Notes under the pieces: model-generated
The model's input: only the letters and a program-made list of their open reading frames with translations
What the model was told of the DNA's origin: nothing
Database searches by the model: none
Assembly (NCBI GenBank): GCA_030765245.1
Contig: JAVCCX010000074.1
Location: 1-12,758, forward strand
From: Candidatus Zophobacter franzmannii
Lineage (GTDB): Bacteria > Cloacimonadota > Cloacimonadia > Cloacimonadales > JAFGVF01
Direction: 5' to 3'
Length of the DNA stretch: 12,758 bases
In this document: positions 6,938 to 12,758 of the stretch, one piece after another
Position numbering within the stretch: position 1 is the first letter of the stretch
Layout of the letters: each line of letters starts with the position of its first letter
Made by a program: the position numbers and the translations under genes

Positions 6938-7769
6938 CGACTTTGACATATTCGCTAATAATGGTGAACATATTATTGATACTGTTTGCTCTGTCTGTTC
7001 AAAGCAAAGTTGTGGGTTAATGATTGTAGGAGCAATTGCTCGCGATATCATTCTTAAAGAAGTATATGATTTTAATGATGAAAATAGAGCAACTTTTGAT
7101 ATTGATTTTGCAATCGCTATATCAGATTGGGAAAAATTCAGTTTAATCACTAGTAGTTTAGTAAGCTTAGGCTTTGTTCAAGATAAAGAACCTCATCGGT
7201 TACTGTATAACGGTACCCCAGTTGACATTGTACCTTTTGGTAGTATTGAAAGGAATGGAACCATTAGTTGGCCTCCCAAGTTCACTACTGTAATGAATGT
7301 CTTTGGTTTTTCAGAAGTCTATACCTTTGCTAAATGCTTTAAGACTATTAATGGGAATGAATATAGAGTAGTATCAATTCTAGGATTAATAATTCTTAAA
7401 CTCATTGCATGGTCTGAAAGAAAGCTAACTACAAAAAAAGATGGTGAAGATATTCTATATTTACTCAATAACTATTCTAACATTAATCCTGATAGTATTT
7501 TTGAAGACAACAGTGATCTTCTTGATAAACCTAACTATGATTTTATTAGTGCTGGTGCAATAGCTTTGGCAAGAGAATTCAAGAGAGTTATACACCCATC
7601 AAATCCACTCCTGCCTAAGATAGCTGATATTTTAAACCTTGAGACTAATGATATTGATGAGTCACAGCTATCAAAAGTCTCCATCAATGGAGCCGACATT
7701 AGTCAGAACTTCAATTTGTTATGTGTTTTTAAGGAAGAGATTCTGTCTTATTATGTTTATAGGAATTAA
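6921..7769 (+). CDS. AbiEii-family nucleotidyltransferase toxin
   Basis: 282 residues from ATG 6921. A longer reading from TTG 6897 is possible but weak; the ATG has GAGAA at 6912-6916, four bases upstream. The protein has the nucleotidyltransferase core: 'LMIVGAIARDIIL' (G37, R41, D42), the metal-binding pair D60-x-D62 in 'ATFDIDFAI', and the third acid D102 in 'VDIVPFG'. Then come 'ISWPP', 'LGLIILKLIAWSERK' (K160) and 'KKDGEDILYLLNNY' (K173, D174, D177), all characteristic of AbiEii/MenT-like toxins. Related enzymes add nucleotides to tRNA acceptor ends and stop growth, and the systems can abort phage infection. No inactivating change is seen. It is translated behind the antitoxin with a 17-bp overlap and ends directly against the HD-GYP gene. 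Confidence 0.87.
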   Translation: MTYLINDFDIFANNGEHIIDTVCSVCSKQSCGLMIVGAIARDIILKEVYDFNDENRATFDIDFAIAISDWEKFSLITSSLVSLGFVQDKEPHRLLYNGTPVDIVPFGSIERNGTISWPPKFTTVMNVFGFSEVYTFAKCFKTINGNEYRVVSILGLIILKLIAWSERKLTTKKDGEDILYLLNNYSNINPDSIFEDNSDLLDKPNYDFISAGAIALAREFKRVIHPSNPLLPKIADILNLETNDIDESQLSKVSINGADISQNFNLLCVFKEEILSYYVYRN

Positions 7770-9014
7770 TCACTCCTCATCAGGATACTTACTTCTGATT
7801 ACCTGCAGATTCTCTTTGATTGACATGAAGATTTCTATTAGCTCAGGATCAAATTGTGATCCTGCAGAGCGTTGGAGTTCCTCATAGACATTCTCCTCTG
7901 TCCATGCTGCTTTATAACTTCTACGACTGGAAAGGGCATCAAATACATCAGCAATAGCGACAATGCGTGCCTCAAGTGTAACCTCATCTTCAAGCATACC
8001 CTTGGCTTTCCCATTAGGTAATACTTTGTCAGGTAGGGGAGAACCGTCTTTAACATTTACATAGCCGGGATATCCTCTTCCATCCCAGCGTTCATGATGG
8101 CAAAGAGCAATGTCTCTCGACATCTGGTCTAACTCAGAATTAGGGTCACCGAAAAGCTTTGCTCCAATAATCGGATGTGTTTTCATTACATTATACTCTT
8201 CATCGGTTAGCTTGCCAGGTTTCTTCAAGATAGCATCTGCAATCCCAACTTTCCCAACATCATGAAGCATAGCAGCAATTCTTAGTGTATCTTTATTATG
8301 CTGAATTTCATTCGGACCTTTGCCATGTTTTATTGCCCACGCTTCGTAAATCTCTGCTGAATATGCTCCGACTCTATTAACATGAGCACCTGTTTCTTTC
8401 GGGTCTCTCATTTCAGCCATACTAATCATTCTCAGGATTATTGAACGAGTCATATCTGCCCGCTCTAAGGCAACTGCGGCGGTGTTTGTAAAATAAGTTA
8501 GTATTGGAAGGTCAGCATCATTAAAGGGAATAACATTTCCTTTTGAATCAAACGAATTGATAAGCTGTAAAAGTCCAATCACATTCCCGGTTGCTGTTTT
8601 CATTGGGATTGTAAGCATTGACTGTGTGTGATAACTCGTTTTTGCATCATAGGAAGGATTGAATGAATAGGGAAGCTTTTTATCGAGTTTATATACATCA
8701 GGGATGTTTAACACATCTGCATTATATGCGACATAACCAGCAATCGATTTCTCGTCGATTGGCATTCGAAAATTACTATATACGAGCTTCATACCTGGAG
8801 GTAATGCTTCCTGCTGCGTTTCATTTTGTGTATAACTAAAAAGCAGTTCGTTTTCTTCAACTTTGTATATGCTCCCTGCATCGCAATTGCTAAGCTTTCT
8901 TGCCTCGGTTAGGATATGCTCCATAAGGATGTCAGTATCCTTAAGTTCAGTCATCATGTGACCAAGATTCATTATCTTATCAAGCATTGCTTTTTCTTTT
9001 CCCAAAACTCCCAT
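7770..9014 (-). CDS. GAF-domain HD-GYP cyclic-di-GMP phosphodiesterase
   Basis: A 414-residue cytoplasmic protein without membrane segments. A GAF sensor domain occupies about 25-187 ('LMEHILTEARKLSNCDAGSIYKVEENEL', 'KSIAGYVAYNADVLNIPDVY', 'SMLTIPMKTATGNVIGLLQLIN'). The HD-GYP domain spans about 195-400, with 'MRDPKETGAHVNRVGAYS', the metal-binding H251-D252 in 'MLHDVGKVGIAD', 'KTHPIIGAKLF', H306-H307-E308 with the GYP motif in 'HHERWDGRGYPG', and 'ADVFDALSSRRSYK'. Such enzymes hydrolyse c-di-GMP. About 25 extra residues (318-345) follow GYPG, longer than the family's usual loop. Start is uncertain: at ATG 9014 the AAAGG directly abuts the codon, and ATG 8987 (residue 10) is an alternative. 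TTGACT lies 47 bases upstream. The stop touches the stop of the convergent toxin gene with no spacer. Confidence 0.93.
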   Translation of the reverse strand: MGVLGKEKAMLDKIMNLGHMMTELKDTDILMEHILTEARKLSNCDAGSIYKVEENELLFSYTQNETQQEALPPGMKLVYSNFRMPIDEKSIAGYVAYNADVLNIPDVYKLDKKLPYSFNPSYDAKTSYHTQSMLTIPMKTATGNVIGLLQLINSFDSKGNVIPFNDADLPILTYFTNTAAVALERADMTRSIILRMISMAEMRDPKETGAHVNRVGAYSAEIYEAWAIKHGKGPNEIQHNKDTLRIAAMLHDVGKVGIADAILKKPGKLTDEEYNVMKTHPIIGAKLFGDPNSELDQMSRDIALCHHERWDGRGYPGYVNVKDGSPLPDKVLPNGKAKGMLEDEVTLEARIVAIADVFDALSSRRSYKAAWTEENVYEELQRSAGSQFDPELIEIFMSIKENLQVIRSKYPDEE

Positions 9015-9077
9015 CCTTTAAAAAGTGTAATTAGTATGAATCGGTACAAGTCGATAACTTTAGTCAAGAGAAATTCT

Positions 9078-9146
9078 TGTAGGGGCGAGTTACGCTCGTC
9101 CCTGAAAGTTTTAAAAAAACTGGGACTGATGCCATCAGCCCCTACA
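9078..9146. repeat. Composite palindromic intergenic element (three hairpins)
   Basis: The outer arms TGTAGGGG (9078-9085) and CCCCTACA (9139-9146) are perfect reverse complements. Between them lie three hairpins: 9082-9089 with 9095-9102 (8 bp, one G-T pair), 9107-9112 with 9116-9121 (AGTTTT/AAAACT) and 9122-9130 with 9134-9141 (GGG+CTGAT/ATCAG+CCC with a bulged A). It lies between the HD-GYP promoter and the beta-helix terminator. The symmetric, G+C-richer form suggests a small non-autonomous palindromic element of the MITE/REP kind, though no target duplication was identified. Confidence 0.55.
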
Positions 9147-9161
9147 GCAAGGAAAATAACG

Positions 9162-9179
9162 GGGCTGAAGAATTAGCCC
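9162..9179 (-). terminator. Intrinsic terminator after the beta-helix T9SS gene
   Basis: A 7-bp stem (9162-9168 with 9173-9179: GGGCTGA/TTAGCCC, one G-T pair) with an AGAA loop lies 9 bases past the stop of the beta-helix gene. On the minus strand it is followed by CGTTATTTT. A reasonable rho-independent terminator with a delayed T tract. Confidence 0.5.
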
Positions 9180-9188
9180 ATCATTATA

Positions 9189-11783
9189 TTATTTCATTAA
9201 AATCAGTTTACGGGAAGATGTAAATTTACCTGATTTCATTTTCATAAAATATACACCAGAAGATACTGATTTACCATTATTATCTGTTCCGTTCCAAACA
9301 ACTGTATGTGTACCAACTGCAAGAGGTGCATCAACTATTGTATTCACTTTCTCACCACGGATGTTATAGATTTCTATAGAAGTGTTAACATTGTCATTAG
9401 TCACACTAAAACTGATATTGGTTTCAGGATTGAACGGATTTGGATAATTACTATTCAACGAAGCAACAGGGATCGGATTCTGAGTATTCTCATTTTCTCC
9501 CTGGATATCGAGAGTTAGTACATTGCTAGGGTCTGATTCAAATGTAGAACTAAATGCTGTAACAGATATCTCCACATCCGGCCTGTTTACCGGAATAGGG
9601 AAGTCATAAATGCGAGTTGAGAAGTCAACTTCATCAAATAATGAACCATCAGCATATATCCGATAGCCATCAAAACTCATTTCAGATGTAGATGGAGCTT
9701 CCCAGCGTATTCTTGCCTGATTATCCAATCTTAAGAACCAAGGAGTATCCAGTGACTCAAAAGACACTTGAGACCAAAGATTTCCTTCGGAAAGGGGGAA
9801 GAAAGTACCATCAGGAGTAATATCTGAATAGTCTAAATCATGTCCGGCTAGAACATAGTCGTTGGAATAAACAATTGATTTAACGATTCCAATGTCCTCC
9901 ACCAAGAAATAATAGCTAACCAAGTCACCGGTATTCTGCACTACATAAGCAAGTCTTTCCAATCCAGCATATTCAATCGTTTGCGAACTGATTATCTCAG
10001 AACTTCTGTAAGTTGGTCCTGAGGTTGGGTCATAACGATAGATACTTTGCCAAGTATCGCCGATACTGAGATTATTTACTTTTAACATTTTATTTTCAGG
10101 GAAGTCAAACTCAATATCAATTAGTGAGTTCGAAGTAGTATCTAATAGAGTTATACCTGCCTTGCGTAGATAGTCATTTGCATAGTAAACATAACTATAA
10201 TTATGATACGGATAACCCTGAGAAATATTAATGTATTTATGTGATGGAATAGAAAATATGTTAGTTAACTCTCCAACATACATCGCACTTTCATAGTATT
10301 CAGAATTAATTTCTAACTCAACTGTTTGGTCAACTGTTTGGTCATTTATCTCAAATAATGTTGGTACATACTGGGTACCATAGTTACCCACACCAATTTC
10401 CTGCCCATCTATACCCCACGCAATACAATAAATTTGGTAACTACCATATTCAACTCCACTTACAGCAATTGTTGAAAGGGAGTCTGCGTAGAAAGCATAA
10501 CTACTATTTGTTGGATTCGGTGCTTTAAAATGTAACTGTAGCGATGCTATTTCATCGTTAGGGATATCAGATGTAATTGTTACAAATAGTTGCATGACAT
10601 CTTCCGTCGCAATAGGGTCAAATACTACCATAGGCATACCTGCACTGTCATTACCATCGTGGATTGTAACTCCTATCTCAACAGGGTTTTCTGAAATCCA
10701 AAAGTTATTCTGAGCCATAACCGGAGCAGTTCCATTCTGGTCCACATAGACACTATTATTATTACCACTCATATCGATATTATCACCAAAGTGATTTAGT
10801 CCTTGGATAGGATGTACGGCATCAGCAAGGTTCCCAAGATTAGGATTACCACTTGCAGTGATGTATATAGCAGTGAAATTACCTGCTATGATATTTTGAG
10901 AGATGTATGGGATAGCTCGTGAGCCATAACACATGATCCCAGCACCGGTATTCGCATTTCCGGCAATGAAGTTATCTTCAATATTATTTCCAACTACAGT
11001 CCCTTCACAATTATAGAAGTAGATACCTGTCAGATTTTGTCTGATATCATTATCCAGAATCTGGGCATCAATGATACCTGCACTAAACATATCAGTACAG
11101 ATGATACCCTGTTTATGGTTGTTGATAATAGTGTTCTCTGAAATAGTTGGAGAGCAGTTTACTCCTGTTGATTGAATACCAATTTGGATAGCACCACGAT
11201 ATTGAGTACCTGATCCATTATAGCGGATAGTGTTATGCTCAATTAGGACATTACTGTTCTCAGTAAGCTCAATCCCACTCATTATCGAATTCTCAATAAT
11301 ATTATCAGAAATATGAACTTCTGCCGGGTTCGTTGCACCTATAGCGAAGAGATCTATCGCTGTTTCGCAATCAGTAAAGCGTGAGTTGTAAACTTGAACA
11401 GGTGAGTTTATGGAATGGACAGCAGCCTCTGCACCGCTAATAATACAATGTTCAAATGTGTTAGAGAAACCAGCACCTTCTCGTTCAAGTCGGATACTTT
11501 CCCATAAATCCGTAAGAGTTTCACTTGGGCCAATCAGCACCGAGTCAGTCTCAGTTCCGTTTACTTCAATTAAGCCTTCTACGGTGATTCTAAATACACC
11601 TGTAAATTCGACCTCTACACCTGCATCAAGGATTAATGTGTCAGTCAAGGGCACAGTTATGTCACCTGTAACTTCATAAGGATTGTTGTCAGCAGTCCAG
11701 GTACCACTCTGAACACCTGAGACTTGGATTGCAATCAAAGGTAATGCCATCAGGCATAAAACCACAAGATATAGCTTTTTCAT
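9189..11783 (-). CDS. Secreted right-handed beta-helix protein with T9SS type A sorting domain
   Basis: An 864-residue exported protein. Residues 1-23 are a signal peptide. About 40-390 form a right-handed parallel beta-helix: repeated turns of the kind 'SPTISENTIINNHKQGIICTD', 'GTVVGNNIEDNFIAG', 'IPYISQNIIAGNFTAIYI'. Residues about 395-690 have no family I recognise; they are beta-rich and Tyr-rich. About 690-760 look like a fibronectin type III domain ('ARIRWEAPSTSEMSFDGYRIYADG'). Residues 773-864 are a T9SS type A C-terminal domain (YPNPFNPETNISFSV, IYNIRGEKV, WNGTDNNGKSVSSGVYFMKM) that would target the protein through the outer membrane and be cleaved there. No catalytic motif is evident, so a surface, adhesive or glycan-binding role is a guess. 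GGAG at 11794-11791, seven bases upstream, supports the start, and TTGACT lies 55 bases upstream. A terminator follows. Confidence 0.9.
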   Translation of the reverse strand: MKKLYLVVLCLMALPLIAIQVSGVQSGTWTADNNPYEVTGDITVPLTDTLILDAGVEVEFTGVFRITVEGLIEVNGTETDSVLIGPSETLTDLWESIRLEREGAGFSNTFEHCIISGAEAAVHSINSPVQVYNSRFTDCETAIDLFAIGATNPAEVHISDNIIENSIMSGIELTENSNVLIEHNTIRYNGSGTQYRGAIQIGIQSTGVNCSPTISENTIINNHKQGIICTDMFSAGIIDAQILDNDIRQNLTGIYFYNCEGTVVGNNIEDNFIAGNANTGAGIMCYGSRAIPYISQNIIAGNFTAIYITASGNPNLGNLADAVHPIQGLNHFGDNIDMSGNNNSVYVDQNGTAPVMAQNNFWISENPVEIGVTIHDGNDSAGMPMVVFDPIATEDVMQLFVTITSDIPNDEIASLQLHFKAPNPTNSSYAFYADSLSTIAVSGVEYGSYQIYCIAWGIDGQEIGVGNYGTQYVPTLFEINDQTVDQTVELEINSEYYESAMYVGELTNIFSIPSHKYINISQGYPYHNYSYVYYANDYLRKAGITLLDTTSNSLIDIEFDFPENKMLKVNNLSIGDTWQSIYRYDPTSGPTYRSSEIISSQTIEYAGLERLAYVVQNTGDLVSYYFLVEDIGIVKSIVYSNDYVLAGHDLDYSDITPDGTFFPLSEGNLWSQVSFESLDTPWFLRLDNQARIRWEAPSTSEMSFDGYRIYADGSLFDEVDFSTRIYDFPIPVNRPDVEISVTAFSSTFESDPSNVLTLDIQGENENTQNPIPVASLNSNYPNPFNPETNISFSVTNDNVNTSIEIYNIRGEKVNTIVDAPLAVGTHTVVWNGTDNNGKSVSSGVYFMKMKSGKFTSSRKLILMK
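10319..10342. repeat. Exact 12-bp tandem duplication inside the beta-helix gene
   Basis: CAACTGTTTGGT occurs twice in a row (10319-10330 and 10331-10342). On the minus strand it encodes the duplicated 'DQTVDQTV' near residues 481-488. It keeps frame, so it is a small length-variable site rather than damage. Confidence 0.8.
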
Positions 11784-11976
11784 CAGTTATCTCCAATACC
11801 AATTTATTAATGGTTTAAGCGTTTTACTATCTCTGCTCAGTCAAGAGAAATGAACCGCATCCATTATTCTATAATTACATAATACAAGCAGTACTATTGA
11901 TTTAAACTGGGTCAATATATTTTTTATTCATAGCATGACACTTATCGCTTTGTTCCACACTCACTGCGTTCACTAT

Positions 11977-12005
11977 GTGCAAGCTTTGCACGAGGCTGAA
12001 TCAGC
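11977..12005. repeat. Two small palindromes
   Basis: GTGCAA-GCT-TTGCAC (11977-11991) is a perfect 6-bp hairpin with a 3-nt loop. GCTGA-A-TCAGC (11995-12005) is a perfect 5-bp palindrome around one base. They directly precede the tandem hairpin units and share their GTGC/AGC vocabulary, so they are probably part of the same repeat cluster. Confidence 0.6.
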
Positions 12006-12011
12006 GTTTCC

Positions 12012-12096
12012 CTTCCCAAAGAAAGAGGTGCAGCTAAAGACAGCAGCACTTCCCAAAATACAAAGACTAGAGGTGAAGCTAAAGCATCACTTCCCA
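12012..12096. repeat. Tandem hairpin units (about 37-41 bp)
   Basis: The motif CTTCCCA recurs at 12012, 12049 and 12090, starting two full units and one partial one. Each full unit carries AGGTG(C/A)AGCTAAAG near its end (12026-12039 and 12071-12084). Each can fold the same way: GTGC/GCAC plus GCT/AGC around an A-A mismatch (12028-12049), and GTGA/TCAC plus GCT/AGC around an A-A mismatch (12073-12090). The difference between the units, a C-G pair in one and A-T in the other, keeps the pairing. Confidence 0.6.
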
Positions 12097-12271
12097 GCAC
12101 CTCCCGTTACATTTGTCTTTCTTGTACATCCATTTTTCTTATTCCCTTTTGTTAGTGTTTTTCGTGTGGTTCGTGGTTGAAAATCATCTCTTCTATCTTC
12201 ACTTCCTCAGAATTGCTGTTTTTATGCCCTATTAGGGCTCTACAACAATACTTTCTTAACACCTACTAGAG

Positions 12272-12296
12272 AGTTATACACAAATTGTGTATAACT
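12272..12296. promoter_or_regulatory. Perfect 25-nt palindrome of two facing DnaA-box-like sites
   Basis: Arms of 12 bp (12272-12283 AGTTATACACAA and 12285-12296) are exact reverse complements around a single A at 12284. Each arm contains TTATACACA (12274-12282 on plus; 12294-12286 on minus), which matches the DnaA-box consensus TTWTNCACA. Alternatives are an operator for a dimeric regulator, perhaps the TetR protein encoded 300 bases away, or a simple hairpin. Confidence 0.55.
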
Positions 12297-12306
12297 TAGT
12301 GCTTTC

Positions 12307-12350
12307 ATTAAGAGTCTATTAAGAGTCTATTAAGTGTCTATTAAGGGTCA
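12307..12350. repeat. Four contiguous 11-bp direct repeats (iteron-like)
   Basis: ATTAAGAGTCT is present twice exactly (12307-12317, 12318-12328), followed by ATTAAGTGTCT (12329-12339) and ATTAAGGGTCA (12340-12350), then a decaying partial ATTAGG. Eleven bases is about one helical turn, so a bound protein would see all copies on one face. They start 10 bases after the DnaA-box-like palindrome. Confidence 0.85.
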
Positions 12351-12521
12351 ATTAGGTATTACTGTAGGGCATAAGTAGAGCATAAATGGAGCAAAAAGGC
12401 GGTTCTGATACCGTGTTCATGCGGTTTTATGGTAGATTCGGACGACTAAAATCAATAAATAGGAATTACTATTGCAAGATGGTATCATTAATAAAGAAAT
12501 AGTTACATTTCGAGAAATTGA

Positions 12522-12550
12522 TTGACATTAAAATATCACAAGATTAATTT
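12522..12550 (+). promoter_or_regulatory. Likely promoter of the TetR-family gene
   Basis: TTGACA (12522-12527) is a perfect -35 box. With a 17-base spacer the -10 would be TAATTT (12545-12550), only a 3/6 match. It lies 47 bases before the ATG. The -35 resembles those ahead of the other genes in the window. Confidence 0.4.
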
Positions 12551-12597
12551 ATGCCGTTAATGGAATGAATGAGCTTGAAGATAGGAGTTTGAAATAG

Positions 12598-12758
12598 ATG
12601 AGACGTAGAATAATTAATAATGAGATGAAGGATAAAATCCTGAAAGTCACCTTGGAGATTATAGATGAGAAGGACGGTGTAGAGCATCTTAGGTTAAGAG
12701 ATATAACCAGAAGAGCCGGTTGCTCTGCTCCTAACATCTATAACTACTTTGAAGATAT
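12598..12758 (+). CDS. TetR-family transcriptional regulator, N-terminal part
   Basis: An open frame from ATG 12598 runs off the right edge, showing 53 residues. The sequence is a TetR-type DNA-binding domain: a first helix 'KDKILKVTLEIIDEKDGVEHL', then the helix-turn-helix 'RLRDITRRAGCSAPNIYNYFED', with the family's typical 'IYNYF' at the end of the recognition helix. An in-frame TAG directly before the ATG (12595-12597) fixes this as the earliest start in frame. AGGAG at 12583-12587 is ten bases upstream, a little far. The ligand-binding part, and so the signal sensed, is out of view. It faces away from all the minus-strand genes to its left. Confidence 0.85.
   Translation, partial: MRRRIINNEMKDKILKVTLEIIDEKDGVEHLRLRDITRRAGCSAPNIYNYFED

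Larger units (their letters stand above)
12223..12373. repeat. Inverted repeats flanking the palindrome and 11-mers
   Basis: TATGCCCTA (12223-12231) and TAGGGCATA (12365-12373) are perfect 9-bp reverse complements, and just beside them GCTCTAC (12237-12243) pairs with GTAGAGC (12375-12381). The left side also contains the 13-nt palindrome GCCCTA-T-TAGGGC (12226-12238). Together they frame the DnaA-box-like palindrome and the 11-bp repeats as one unit. Confidence 0.55.
11784..12597. other. Structured 814-base gap without a credible gene
   Basis: This is the only long non-coding stretch in the window. The left part (11784-11930) is A+T-rich and holds the beta-helix gene leader and its TTGACT box. 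The middle (11977-12100) holds palindromes and tandem hairpin units. The section 12223-12390 holds a 13-nt palindrome, a 25-nt palindrome with DnaA-box-like halves, four 11-bp direct repeats and flanking inverted repeats. The right part (12400-12597) leads into the TetR gene. A plus-strand reading frame at 11935-12180 exists, but it crosses the repeats, has no ribosome binding site and does not look like protein. No tRNA or rRNA was recognised. Confidence 0.6.

Noticed and set aside
11935..12180. Plus-strand open frame of 81 codons in the long gap
   Set aside because: No ribosome binding site, it spans the palindromes and tandem hairpin units, and the peptide has no protein-like features beyond a chance hydrophobic end.
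12307..12350. CRISPR array
   Set aside because: The 11-bp repeats are contiguous with no spacers and are far too short.
12549..12737. Minus-strand open frame of 62 codons at the right edge
   Set aside because: It lies antisense to the clear TetR DNA-binding domain starting at 12598.

Overview
Organism. The DNA is AT-rich and comes from a Gram-negative bacterium, most likely of the Fibrobacteres-Chlorobi-Bacteroidetes (FCB) assemblage. The best pointer is the C-terminus of the large secreted beta-helix protein (NYPNPFNPETNISFSV, then an 'IYNIRGEKV...' and 'W(N)G.D..G..V.SGVYF' core), a type A sorting domain of the type IX secretion system. A gingipain-like M6 protease with a signal peptide and a large SurA/PpiC-type periplasmic chaperone fit this. 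The NPFNP style, A+T content and intergenic palindromes resemble Candidatus Cloacimonadota; that assignment is inference.

Layout. Genes 1-5767 all lie on the minus strand: a 5'-truncated view of an M6 metalloprotease (1-682, running off the left edge), a parvulin-like chaperone with a C-terminal TPR segment (923-2953), then rimO (3058-4350), whose start overlaps by 4 bp the stop of a small MTH1187-type thiamine-binding protein (4347-4658), and an unusually short pyruvate kinase (4760-5767). A plus-strand two-gene cassette (5912-7769) follows: an AbiEi-type antitoxin/repressor and an AbiEii-type nucleotidyltransferase toxin, behind a promoter and a perfect inverted-repeat operator. The cassette meets, with no gap, the end of a minus-strand GAF + HD-GYP cyclic-di-GMP phosphodiesterase (7770-9014). 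Next is the 864-residue beta-helix/T9SS protein (9189-11783, minus).

The right end. From 11784 to 12597 there are about 800 bases without a credible gene but rich in structure: small palindromes, two tandem units carrying the same hairpin with a compensatory base change, a 25-nt palindrome made of two facing DnaA-box-like 9-mers, and four contiguous 11-bp repeats. The window closes with the start of a plus-strand TetR-family regulator (12598 onward). Minus-strand genes to the left and a plus-strand gene to the right diverge from this gap, so an origin-like or DnaA-responsive locus is worth testing, although no dnaA-neighbourhood gene is visible.

How the genes relate. There is no single pathway here. 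The M6 protease, the chaperone and the beta-helix protein belong to the secretion and envelope side. RimO, the thiamine-binding protein and pyruvate kinase are housekeeping-like. HD-GYP is signalling. The AbiE pair is an accessory defence/toxin-antitoxin module that breaks the strand order and looks more AT-rich than its surroundings. The most notable points are the AbiE operator and start correction, the C-domain-less pyruvate kinase, and the structured gap near 12.0-12.4 kb.
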